Shown here: positions 1 through 5,344 of the stretch, in pieces
Layout: each line of letters starts with the position of its first letter
How positions within the stretch are numbered: the first letter of the stretch is position 1
Assembly (NCBI GenBank): GCA_900765705.1
Contig: CAAFSR010000230.1
Span: forward strand, 1 to 5,802
Source: an uncultured Faecalibacterium sp.
GTDB lineage: Bacteria > Bacillota > Clostridia > Oscillospirales > Ruminococcaceae
DNA: 5,802 nucleotides
Direction of reading: 5' to 3'
Notes under the pieces: generated by a model
Seen by the model: the letters and a program-made list of their open reading frames with translations, nothing else
What the model was told of the DNA's origin: nothing
Database searches by the model: none
Program-made: the position numbers and the translations under genes

Positions 1-74
1 CAATCAGCGCGTTTTGGGCGCTGCTGATGGTGGGAATTGTTGCGCTTGCCATGTTCCTTACTTTCGTTCAGTGA
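1..74 (+). pseudogene. 3' end of a second copy of the small three-helix membrane protein gene (cut by window edge)
   Basis: The reading frame is open from base 3 and ends at TGA 72-74. It encodes the last 23 residues of the same membrane protein as 5012-5308 (starting ISAFWALLMV, ending FLTFVQ). Every base matches 5235-5308, including synonymous positions. The gene starts outside the window, so it may be an intact gene seen only in part; it is listed here because only a fragment is visible and the gene that should follow it is broken. It shows that the tail of another transporter operon lies directly upstream. The exact identity implies recent duplication, gene conversion, or an assembly effect. 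Confidence 0.8.
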
Positions 75-84
75 GGAAACGGTT

Positions 85-110
85 ATGCGTAGAATTGGAA
101 AATTTATCGG
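85..110 (+). pseudogene. Remnant of a second lipoprotein gene: first nine codons only
   Basis: ATG at 85-87 follows GAGGAAA at 73-79 and sits 10 bases after the upstream stop, exactly the arrangement before the intact lipoprotein start at 5319. The nine codons read MRRIGKFIG, against MRKIGKIIG in the intact copy. Bases 80-110 match 5314-5344 at 24 of 31 positions. Homology ends abruptly at 111, before the hydrophobic core and lipobox, and a terminator hairpin begins at 114. The frame stays open to a TGA at 280-282, but this tail overlaps the sigma-like sequence in another frame and resembles no recognisable protein. The gene looks truncated by deletion or insertion. A chimeric 66-residue product is possible but has no support. 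Confidence 0.7.
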
Positions 111-113
111 GCG

Positions 114-149
114 CGCCAGTTTTCCCTCACGGAAATCTGGCGTTTTTTG
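114..149 (+). terminator. Rho-independent terminator after the truncated operon tail
   Basis: Arms CGCCAGTTTTCC (114-125) and GGAAATCTGGCG (131-142) pair with one T-T mismatch around the loop CTCAC, followed by six T residues at 143-148. It would end transcripts entering from the duplicated operon tail on the left. It would also insulate the sigma-like fragment downstream. Its right arm and T-tract share the 12 bases ATCTGGCGTTTT with the terminator at 441-493. Confidence 0.8.
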
Positions 150-166
150 TTGCCATTTTTTCGGAG

Positions 167-367
167 ATGGTTCTGGAGGAAAAACAGTTTCAGGAGCAGG
201 TCTATGCCGCTGTGATGAAGCTGCCGGAGAAACAGGCAAAGCGAATTTATGCCCGATACTATCTGGGAATGAGGGTAAATGAAATTGCCGAAGTAGAAGG
301 TGTAGATCCAAGCCGTGTCCGAGACAGTATCCGACGTGGTTTAAAGCAGCTTGGAAAATATTTTTGA
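167..367 (+). pseudogene. Sigma-70-like factor, C-terminal region 4 fragment
   Basis: The frame ending at TGA 365-367 encodes a 66-residue stretch if read from ATG 167. LPEKQAKRIYARYYLGM (residues 19-35) and the following helix-turn-helix (about 37-62, VNEIAEVEGVDPSRVRDSI) are typical of sigma region 4, which contacts the -35 promoter element. Related factors in mobile and accessory Clostridia DNA usually have 130-200 residues with an N-terminal half, which is absent here. No usable ribosome site exists: GGAG abuts the ATG directly, and the terminator at 114-149 lies just upstream. Upstream in-frame codons belong to the terminator and duplicated segment and look non-coding. Most likely this is the remnant of a gene whose 5' part was lost at the junction near 111. 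A small free-standing DNA-binding protein is less likely. Confidence 0.6.
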
Positions 368-440
368 TAAAGTTTCATTTGATGCGCCTGTTTTTTGTCA
401 GTGTTAATAAGAAGGTTATACCGATTCGAAGTGCGCTTAT

Positions 441-493
441 TAAGAAAACGCCAGATCCAGGGGCGTATCACCTCTGCATCTGGCGTTTTCTTA
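441..493. terminator. Bidirectional terminator between the sigma-like fragment and the kinase gene
   Basis: A perfect 16-bp inverted repeat, TAAGAAAACGCCAGAT (441-456) and ATCTGGCGTTTTCTTA (478-493), encloses a loop in which CAGGGG (458-463) can pair with CCTCTG (471-476) through one G-T wobble. Each strand ends its stem with a GC-rich core followed by TTTTCTTA. The structure can therefore stop plus-strand transcripts from the left and minus-strand transcripts leaving the kinase gene, whose stop codon is 19 bases away. Bases 368-440, between the sigma-like stop and this hairpin, show nothing recognisable. Confidence 0.85.
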
Positions 494-512
494 TAGATTT
501 GTACTTGCCTGT

Positions 513-1877
513 TTATACAATATACGGGAATATTAAAGTAGCTTCACACCCTTTCGGGAAAACATTAGTAAGTTTGAAATTGCCGTTATGAGCTATGGCG
601 ACTTGTTGGACAATCAGCAATCCAAGCCCATGTCTTAAATCAAGCCGTTCATCTGTGCTTTCCATATAATGCGGTTTTTCTTCCAGCTCTTGCAGCTTTT
701 CAGCAGACAGACCCGTTCCGTTATCCGTAACCGCCAAGATAAGATGGTTTTGCGATGCTGTAAGCGAAAGGCAGACTTCACAGCCCTGTGGGTTGTGTTT
801 TATGCTGTTCTGGACAAGGTTGTTTACAGCTCGCGAAATCAATCTGGCATCACATTCCAACACAGCATTTTCGGCGTCAGGAGTAATCTTAATTCCGATG
901 TTGTAGCTATCGGAAATTCCTGTATTCAACAGGTCTGCTACATAGGATCGCAGTAGTTTGGATAAGCGAACCATCTCTTTATGAAGCGGCTGCATTTCAT
1001 ATTCCAACTGCGATACTAAATTCAAATCCTGCACCAGCTCTTTGATTTTTACACTTTGCTTCCGTACTATTTCCGCCTGTTCACGGATGCTCTTGCTGGC
1101 AGCTTTACTTTCTGCAATACGGCCCGCATACCCCATAATCATGGAGAGAGGTGTGCGGATGTCATGGGAAACGCCGCTGATCCAGTTCGCCCGCGCTTCA
1201 TTTTGCCTATTCAAAATGGAAGAAGCTTTGTTTACACTGCTTGCAATTTCCGATAGTTCTCCGCGGATATGAAGTGAAACTGGCTTTCCGTCTGCCAAAG
1301 TTTCCACAGCGGACACAATCGGTTCGGTATTGTGAATGATTCTGCGTTTGGAAAAGTAATAGGCTGAAAAGAGGCACAGCACATCCAAGCCAAGCATCCC
1401 CAGCACAAAGATGGGGAGTCGTTGAAGTGCTGCAATGGAATAGTAATTGCTGGTGAGTTTTGTGTAGCTGTCTGTGGGATAGCCCAGCACCAACAACCCA
1501 TCATCGGTGTTCCAAATAAAAACCGGGTAATCCTCAATATACCCTTTTGAAAATAGTGCGACATCTTGAATTGTGTAATTTTTCGGCACATTGTCCGGCA
1601 AATCAACCGACCAATAACATTGACCATCTGTGTTCAAGTAGATCGCCCAAATATGATTCTGTCGGAGCATTTGCACCGCCTCATCCGATAATTGTTCCGG
1701 CGTAGCGGCGGTAGCAGTCATTTCCAACATGGCTTGCGGGGATGAATCGCCATAATCCTCGGTCACAATCTTTTGAAAAGTCAGACCGAATACTACTGCA
1801 TTAAGAAAAAGCAATATCAGAATAAAGGCAACGAACGACACAAGATATTTAGATATATAACTTCCGAATGATTTCAT
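513..1877 (-). CDS. Membrane sensor histidine kinase of the peptide-immunity system
   Basis: This 454-residue kinase would autophosphorylate on histidine in response to an external signal and pass phosphate to the regulator encoded just upstream. Helix 1 spans about residues 10-34, followed by an extracellular domain of about 115 residues, helix 2 at about 154-176, and a HAMP-like linker to about 225. The H-box GVSHDIRTPLS holds the phosphoacceptor His238. The N-box is at 349-360 (NNLVQN), the G1 box DNGTGL at 385-390, and the G2 box HGLGL at 416-420, so the catalytic core is intact. The start at 1877 lies four bases after the regulator stop, and its ribosome site AAGGAAG is inside the regulator's last codons, indicating translational coupling. 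The long sensor loop resembles NisK/SpaK/CprK-type kinases rather than BceS-type kinases with almost no loop. The ligand is unknown. Confidence 0.93.
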   Translation of the reverse strand: MKSFGSYISKYLVSFVAFILILLFLNAVVFGLTFQKIVTEDYGDSSPQAMLEMTATAATPEQLSDEAVQMLRQNHIWAIYLNTDGQCYWSVDLPDNVPKNYTIQDVALFSKGYIEDYPVFIWNTDDGLLVLGYPTDSYTKLTSNYYSIAALQRLPIFVLGMLGLDVLCLFSAYYFSKRRIIHNTEPIVSAVETLADGKPVSLHIRGELSEIASSVNKASSILNRQNEARANWISGVSHDIRTPLSMIMGYAGRIAESKAASKSIREQAEIVRKQSVKIKELVQDLNLVSQLEYEMQPLHKEMVRLSKLLRSYVADLLNTGISDSYNIGIKITPDAENAVLECDARLISRAVNNLVQNSIKHNPQGCEVCLSLTASQNHLILAVTDNGTGLSAEKLQELEEKPHYMESTDERLDLRHGLGLLIVQQVAIAHNGNFKLTNVFPKGCEATLIFPYIV

Positions 1878-1881
1878 GACA

Positions 1882-2583
1882 TCACTTCCTTGCTATCAGC
1901 TTATAGCCTAATCCTTTAATGGTTATTAGGGACACGGGTTTTGATGGATCGGTTTCAATCTTTTCCCGGACGCGCCGGACATGAGCATTGAGGCTGTTTT
2001 CGTAGCCAAAAGGATTATCCCCCCAGAGGGCTTCACAAAGCGCATCTACGGTAACAATCTTTCCAGCATTACGGGCAAGCGTTTCAAGTAAAGTATGTTC
2101 TTTGGCTGTCAGGGAGATAATTTCGCTGCCCTTATGGACTTCGGCCCGGCTGAAATCAATCGTACATCCATCCAAAACAAGCAGCGGTGAATCCTCTTTG
2201 TAGGTCCGCCGCAGTACCGCATAGATACGCAGTAACAGTTCCTGCGGCATAAAGGGCTTAGAAATGTAGTCATCTGCACCAAGCCCCAATCCCGATAATT
2301 TGTCTGCTGCTTCGTCCTTTGCTGTTAAGAAAATGATCGGCACATTGGTAAAAGTGCGGAAATGCTGCATCAGAGAAAAGCCATCCCCATCCGGCAGCAT
2401 GACATCCAAAACAATTAAATCGGGAGTTTCCTCTTTTGCGGTCAAAATAGCTTCTTTGACCGTCATTGCGGTAAGGACAGTTTCAAATCCTGCATCTTTC
2501 AATATATCTGAAACCATTTTCAATAGTTCCTGTTCATCATCTACCAACAGGAGCCTTTTAGTATGTAAAAAGGAATTATCCAT
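1882..2583 (-). CDS. OmpR/PhoB-family response regulator
   Basis: This 233-residue cytoplasmic transcription factor is the partner of the kinase at 513-1877. The receiver domain (about 9-125) has the acidic pair Asp15/Asp16, phosphoacceptor Asp60 in LIVLDVMLPDG, Thr87 and Lys109 in ISKP, so all key residues are present. A winged-helix DNA-binding domain fills about 135-231; ISLTAKEHTLLETLA (156-170) and the C-terminal RRVREKIE and TIKGLGYKL segments are typical. The start at 2583 is supported by GGAG eight bases upstream and an extended -10 promoter just beyond. It is the first gene of the minus-strand pair. Regulators of this class bind short direct repeats about one helical turn apart, and such a repeat lies at 2657-2677 in the divergent promoter region. 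It therefore probably activates the transporter operon and may control its own promoter. Confidence 0.95.
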   Translation of the reverse strand: MDNSFLHTKRLLLVDDEQELLKMVSDILKDAGFETVLTAMTVKEAILTAKEETPDLIVLDVMLPDGDGFSLMQHFRTFTNVPIIFLTAKDEAADKLSGLGLGADDYISKPFMPQELLLRIYAVLRRTYKEDSPLLVLDGCTIDFSRAEVHKGSEIISLTAKEHTLLETLARNAGKIVTVDALCEALWGDNPFGYENSLNAHVRRVREKIETDPSKPVSLITIKGLGYKLIARK

Positions 2584-2616
2584 AGCAGTTTCTCCAATCT
2601 GATTTTATTTGTTTCT

Positions 2617-2625
2617 ATTATATCA
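2617..2625 (-). promoter_or_regulatory. Extended -10 promoter for the regulator-kinase operon
   Basis: On the minus strand this reads TGATATAAT: a perfect TATAAT with the TG of an extended -10 element. It lies 33 bases upstream of the regulator start codon. No good TTGACA box is present 16-18 bases upstream, but extended -10 promoters often work without one. It probably gives basal expression of the sensing pair. Confidence 0.7.
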
Positions 2626-2656
2626 TGGGCTGTCCGTTCTGCGTTCTTGTTCCTTG

Positions 2657-2677
2657 AAAAGTAAGGTAAAAGTAAGG
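2657..2677. promoter_or_regulatory. Candidate response-regulator binding site: tandem direct repeat
   Basis: AAAAGTAAGG occurs at 2657-2666 and again at 2668-2677, an 11-base period, so both copies face the same side of the helix. Tandem repeats with this spacing are the usual target of OmpR/PhoB-type dimers. The site is between the two divergent operons, about 35 bases beyond the minus-strand -10 element and 63 bases before the ATPase start. It is therefore well placed to control both. Binding by this particular regulator is inferred. Confidence 0.6.
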
Positions 2678-2710
2678 ACGGGAGAATGTAGATGTCAGGT
2701 TGAAGTTGTA

Positions 2711-2743
2711 CCATAGAAGCATCGAAAGGAGATGTTTCTATGG
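2711..2743 (+). promoter_or_regulatory. Dyad/hairpin enclosing the ATPase ribosome site and start codon
   Basis: CCATAGAAGCATC (2711-2723) pairs with GATGTTTCTATGG (2731-2743) over 13 positions, one of them a G-T wobble, around the loop GAAAGGA. The loop carries the ribosome site AAAGGAG (2725-2731), and the start codon ATG 2740-2742 lies in the stem. If transcription starts upstream of 2711, the mRNA could hide its start codon. Alternatively the weak -10-like TACCAT at 2709-2714 would make the dyad part of the promoter and a possible DNA operator. Both readings are inference; the symmetry is directly visible. Confidence 0.6.
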
Positions 2744-3504
2744 ACTATATCATTACAACGGAACAGTTGACCAAGAAATATAAGAACTTCACTTCGGTCA
2801 ATCATGTTTCGCTTCATATTCGCAAGGGCAGCATTTATGGTTTTCTTGGTCCGAACGGGGCAGGCAAATCCACTACCATGAAAATGCTGTTGGGGTTGAC
2901 CGACCCCACAAAAGGCAGCTTTACCATTGATGGGAAACAGTTTCCGCAGGATCGGATTGCCATTCTCAAAGAGATCGGCTCTTTCATCGAAGCGCCGTCT
3001 TTCTACGCGAATCTCACCGGGCGGGAAAATCTTGACATTATCCGCCGCATTTTGGGACTGCCGAAAGCGGATGTGGAAGATGCTCTGGAACTGGTAGGGC
3101 TGACCGAGTTTGGCGACCGGCTGGCAAAACAGTATTCGCTGGGAATGAAGCAACGCTTGGGCCTTGCCGGGGCGCTCTTGGGGCGTCCGCCGATTCTGAT
3201 TCTGGACGAACCCACAAACGGTCTTGACCCGTCTGGTATCCACGAAATCCGCAATCTGGTAAAATCCTTGCCCAGCCTTTACGACTGCACGGTGCTGATC
3301 TCGTCCCATATGCTGTCTGAAATCGAATTGATTGCAGATGACATTGGGATTCTCAACCACGGGCGGCTGCTGTTTGAGGGAAGCATGAATGATCTGCGTC
3401 AATACGCCCTGCAATCCGGCTTCGCTGCGGACAATCTGGAAGATGTGTTCCTTTCTATGGTTGAGAAAGATAACATGGACAGAAAGCAGAGGGCAAAATT
3501 ATGA
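2740..3504 (+). CDS. ABC transporter ATPase, BcrA/LanF-type peptide-antibiotic protection
   Basis: This 254-residue cytoplasmic ATPase would power the two permeases encoded next. The Walker A motif GPNGAGKST is at 37-45, signature SLGMKQR at 133-139, Walker B ILILDEP at 152-158 (catalytic Glu157), D-loop GLDP at 161-164, and switch His190 in ISSH, so it should be active. In the Q-loop region, SFIEAPSFYANLTG (81-94) carries Glu84 where most ABC ATPases have Gln. This 'E-loop' is described for lantibiotic immunity LanF proteins and is seen in BcrA relatives, supporting the assignment. The length is a little under the roughly 300 residues usual for BcrA, lacking the long C-terminal extension. 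It is the first gene of the plus-strand operon, starting nine bases after AAAGGAG, and its stop overlaps the next start (ATGA). The exact substrate, lantibiotic or bacitracin-like, cannot be told. Confidence 0.93.
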   Translation: MDYIITTEQLTKKYKNFTSVNHVSLHIRKGSIYGFLGPNGAGKSTTMKMLLGLTDPTKGSFTIDGKQFPQDRIAILKEIGSFIEAPSFYANLTGRENLDIIRRILGLPKADVEDALELVGLTEFGDRLAKQYSLGMKQRLGLAGALLGRPPILILDEPTNGLDPSGIHEIRNLVKSLPSLYDCTVLISSHMLSEIELIADDIGILNHGRLLFEGSMNDLRQYALQSGFAADNLEDVFLSMVEKDNMDRKQRAKL

Positions 3505-4226
3505 AAACGCTGGCAATCGAACTTCGGAAAGAAAAGCGAACCGGCGTGATTCCCGTGCTGCTGGCCGTTGGTGTCTTGGGAGCCGCCTACGCATTTGTCA
3601 ATTTCATTATGCGGAAAGACACACTTCTGAATCTGCCGCTGGCCCCGATGGATGTCTTGTTGACCCAGCTCTACGGCATGATTATGGTGCTGAATCTGTT
3701 CGGTATCGTGGTTGCTACCTGCATGATCTACAACATGGAATTTAAGGGAAGTGCCGTAAAGAAGATGTATATGCTTCCCGTCAGCGTCCCGGCCATGTAT
3801 CTGTGCAAATTTCTGATTCTGACGGTCATGTTTTTGGTTGCTATCGTGCTGCAAAACCTGGCACTTGCACAGATCGGAATGACGGACTTGCCGGACGGAG
3901 CGTTTGAGATGGGTACGCTGGTACGCTTTGCCGGATACTCTTTTCTCACATCCATGCCGGTACTGTCGTTTATGCTGCTGATTTCCTCGCGCTTTGAAAA
4001 TATGTGGGTGCCGCTTGGAATTGGTGTTGCCGGTTTTCTGAGTGGTATGGCCCTTGCAAATTCGGGGCTGACGCTTTTGCTGGTGCATCCTTTTGTGATT
4101 ATTCTGAAACCAGCAGTAGCCATGAGCGCCCAGCCTGATTCGACGGTTGCCCTTGTCGCTTTGGTGGAAACACTGTTGTTCCTTGCTGTGGGCTTGTGGC
4201 TGGCGAAGTACAGACGCTACGAGTAA
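3501..4226 (+). CDS. ABC transporter permease, first subunit (LanE-like)
   Basis: This 241-residue integral membrane protein has about six hydrophobic segments, near residues 15-37, 52-77, 100-124, 140-162, 167-203 (possibly one long or broken helix) and 216-236. The N-terminus is short and basic (LRKEKR, residues 8-13), and LPVSVPAMYLCKF (92-104) follows the second helix, as in ABC-2 type permeases of the LanE/LanG and MutE/EpiE families. The start codon overlaps the ATPase stop in ATGA and has only a weak GAGGG site, so translation is probably coupled. It is expected to pair with the second permease as a heterodimer that moves peptide antibiotic out of the membrane. Choosing 'E' over 'G' rests on gene order, not on a distinguishing motif. 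Confidence 0.88.
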   Translation: MKTLAIELRKEKRTGVIPVLLAVGVLGAAYAFVNFIMRKDTLLNLPLAPMDVLLTQLYGMIMVLNLFGIVVATCMIYNMEFKGSAVKKMYMLPVSVPAMYLCKFLILTVMFLVAIVLQNLALAQIGMTDLPDGAFEMGTLVRFAGYSFLTSMPVLSFMLLISSRFENMWVPLGIGVAGFLSGMALANSGLTLLLVHPFVIILKPAVAMSAQPDSTVALVALVETLLFLAVGLWLAKYRRYE

Positions 4227-4242
4227 GGAGGGATAATAAGAA

Positions 4243-5007
4243 ATGAGTTTTTTGGATTTACTCAAAATCGAGTTTATGAAAGTAAAACGCTCCAAAATCG
4301 TACCCCTGATTTTCATTGCACCTTTATTGGTGGTGGTTTCCGGGGTTGCGAATTTGAGCAACTACTTTACACCGGAATACACCAATGCGTGGCCTGCCAT
4401 GTTTATTCAAAGTGCGCTTGTTTACGCCTACTATCTGCTTCCATTCAGCATGATCGTGGTTTGCGTGATGATCGCAGGACGAGAAACAGGAAATAACGGG
4501 ATTCTGAAAATGCTGGCGCTGCCGGTCAGCCGCTGCGCATTATCCATTGCCAAATTCTGTGTGCTTACCTTTTATCTGTTTATGGAGATGGTGGTGTTTC
4601 TTGTCGTATTTGTAATCGCTGGGTTGATTGCGACACAGACAATGGGAGTAACAGAAACCCTGCCGATCCTATATCTTCTGAAATGGTGCTTGGGGCTGTT
4701 TCTGACTATGTTGCCGTGCATTGCGGCTATGTGGGCCATCACTGTGCTGTTTGAAAAGCCGCTTCTTTCTGTGGGATTAAATCTGCTGCTTGTGATTCCC
4801 GGTGTATTGGTTGCGAATACGCCGCTGTGGATCGCCTACCCGTACTGTTACAGCGGTTATCTCGTTTCCTGCTCTCTCTATGACTTTACAGCAGAAACTT
4901 CCGACGCCGCTTTTTCGGTGTTTCCGTTCCTGCCGTGCGCGATTGTAGTGTTTGGCCTGTTTTTCGCGCTGGCTGTCACCCAATTTGGGAAAAAAGAAAT
5001 GAGGTAA
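4243..5007 (+). CDS. ABC transporter permease, second subunit (LanG-like)
   Basis: This 254-residue membrane protein has about six hydrophobic segments near 18-38, 51-77, 102-131, 141-169, 174-192 and 225-246. The opening MSFLDLLKIEFMKVKRSKI (basic amphipathic start, then helix 1) and ILKMLALPVSRCALSIAKF (87-105) after helix 2 match the ABC-2/LanG-type fold. The LPVS-plus-AKF pattern parallels LPVS-plus-CKF in the first permease, suggesting an old duplication that produced the two subunits. A strong AAGGAGGG site spans the first permease's stop codon; the gap between genes is 16 bases, and the start is 10 bases after the site. It probably forms the other half of the membrane channel served by the ATPase at 2740-3504. 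Confidence 0.88.
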   Translation: MSFLDLLKIEFMKVKRSKIVPLIFIAPLLVVVSGVANLSNYFTPEYTNAWPAMFIQSALVYAYYLLPFSMIVVCVMIAGRETGNNGILKMLALPVSRCALSIAKFCVLTFYLFMEMVVFLVVFVIAGLIATQTMGVTETLPILYLLKWCLGLFLTMLPCIAAMWAITVLFEKPLLSVGLNLLLVIPGVLVANTPLWIAYPYCYSGYLVSCSLYDFTAETSDAAFSVFPFLPCAIVVFGLFFALAVTQFGKKEMR

Positions 5008-5011
5008 AACT

Positions 5012-5308
5012 ATGGAAAAGAAAAAACTTCAATCAGTTAGTATCGCTGCGCTCATTGTGAGCATCCTACCGCTGGCGGCTCTTGCCCCATCGCTTCTGCA
5101 CCTTTCGCTGTCGGATGGAGTCCGAACCGCTTGGGCCGGAGCCAATATCGTTTTTGTCCTGCTGGGCCTGATCCTTTCGGTGGTATGTGTGCGGAGCAAG
5201 GAAAGCCGCAGCGTTATCAATATCGCATCCACGGCAATCAGCGCGTTTTGGGCGCTGCTGATGGTGGGAATTGTTGCGCTTGCCATGTTCCTTACTTTCG
5301 TTCAGTGA
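5012..5308 (+). CDS. Small three-helix membrane protein of the transporter operon, function unknown
   Basis: I do not recognise a named family for this 98-residue protein. It begins MEKKKL, then shows three hydrophobic segments at about 9-32, 41-61 and 72-96, with a basic/acidic loop RSKESR (61-66) between the second and third. No signal cleavage site is visible. The start is four bases after the second permease stop, and the ribosome site GAGG overlaps that stop, so it is clearly in the same operon and likely coupled. A copy of its 3' end is at 1-74, so the gene is a conserved part of the cassette rather than a chance ORF. It could be a transporter accessory subunit or a small immunity protein of its own; the sequence does not decide. 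Confidence 0.85.
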   Translation: MEKKKLQSVSIAALIVSILPLAALAPSLLHLSLSDGVRTAWAGANIVFVLLGLILSVVCVRSKESRSVINIASTAISAFWALLMVGIVALAMFLTFVQ

Positions 5309-5344
5309 GGAAATTGCTATGCGGAAAATTGGAAAAATTATTGG
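5235..5344 (+). repeat. Long-range direct repeat, right copy (partner 1-110)
   Basis: Bases 5235-5313 are identical to 1-79; 5314-5344 match 80-110 at 24 of 31 positions. Here the repeat lies inside an intact context, so this copy shows the ancestral arrangement and the left copy is the broken one. Confidence 0.95.

Larger units (their letters stand above)
1..110 (+). repeat. Long-range direct repeat, left copy (partner 5235-5344)
   Basis: Bases 1-79 are identical to 5235-5313, an offset of 5234 bases. Bases 80-110 match 5314-5344 with seven mismatches. Beyond 110 no similarity remains. The repeat probably extends left of the window. It spans the end of the small membrane protein gene and the start of the lipoprotein gene. 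Confidence 0.95.

Noticed and set aside
14..166. Upstream in-frame extension of the sigma-like fragment back to ATG 14
   Set aside because: The extension reads the small membrane protein gene out of frame and crosses the terminator. The same out-of-frame peptide also appears opposite the intact copy near 5250-5330, so it is a shadow.
364..591. Plus-strand open frame of 75 codons after the sigma-like fragment
   Set aside because: It runs through the bidirectional terminator and into the antisense of the kinase end, and has no family features.
2709..2714. TACCAT as a firm -10 box for the transporter operon
   Set aside because: It matches TATAAT at only four of six positions and has no matching -35 box, so it is mentioned only as an alternative in the dyad entry.
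2695..3414. Minus-strand open frame of 239 codons opposite the ATPase
   Set aside because: The opposite strand encodes an ATPase with every ABC motif. The antisense product has no recognisable domain, and its frame also crosses the ATPase ribosome site and dyad.
3399..4361. Long minus-strand open frame of 320 codons opposite the first permease
   Set aside because: It spans two plus-strand genes with clear family features, is rich in His and Gln as expected from the antisense of hydrophobic codons, and has no recognisable domain.
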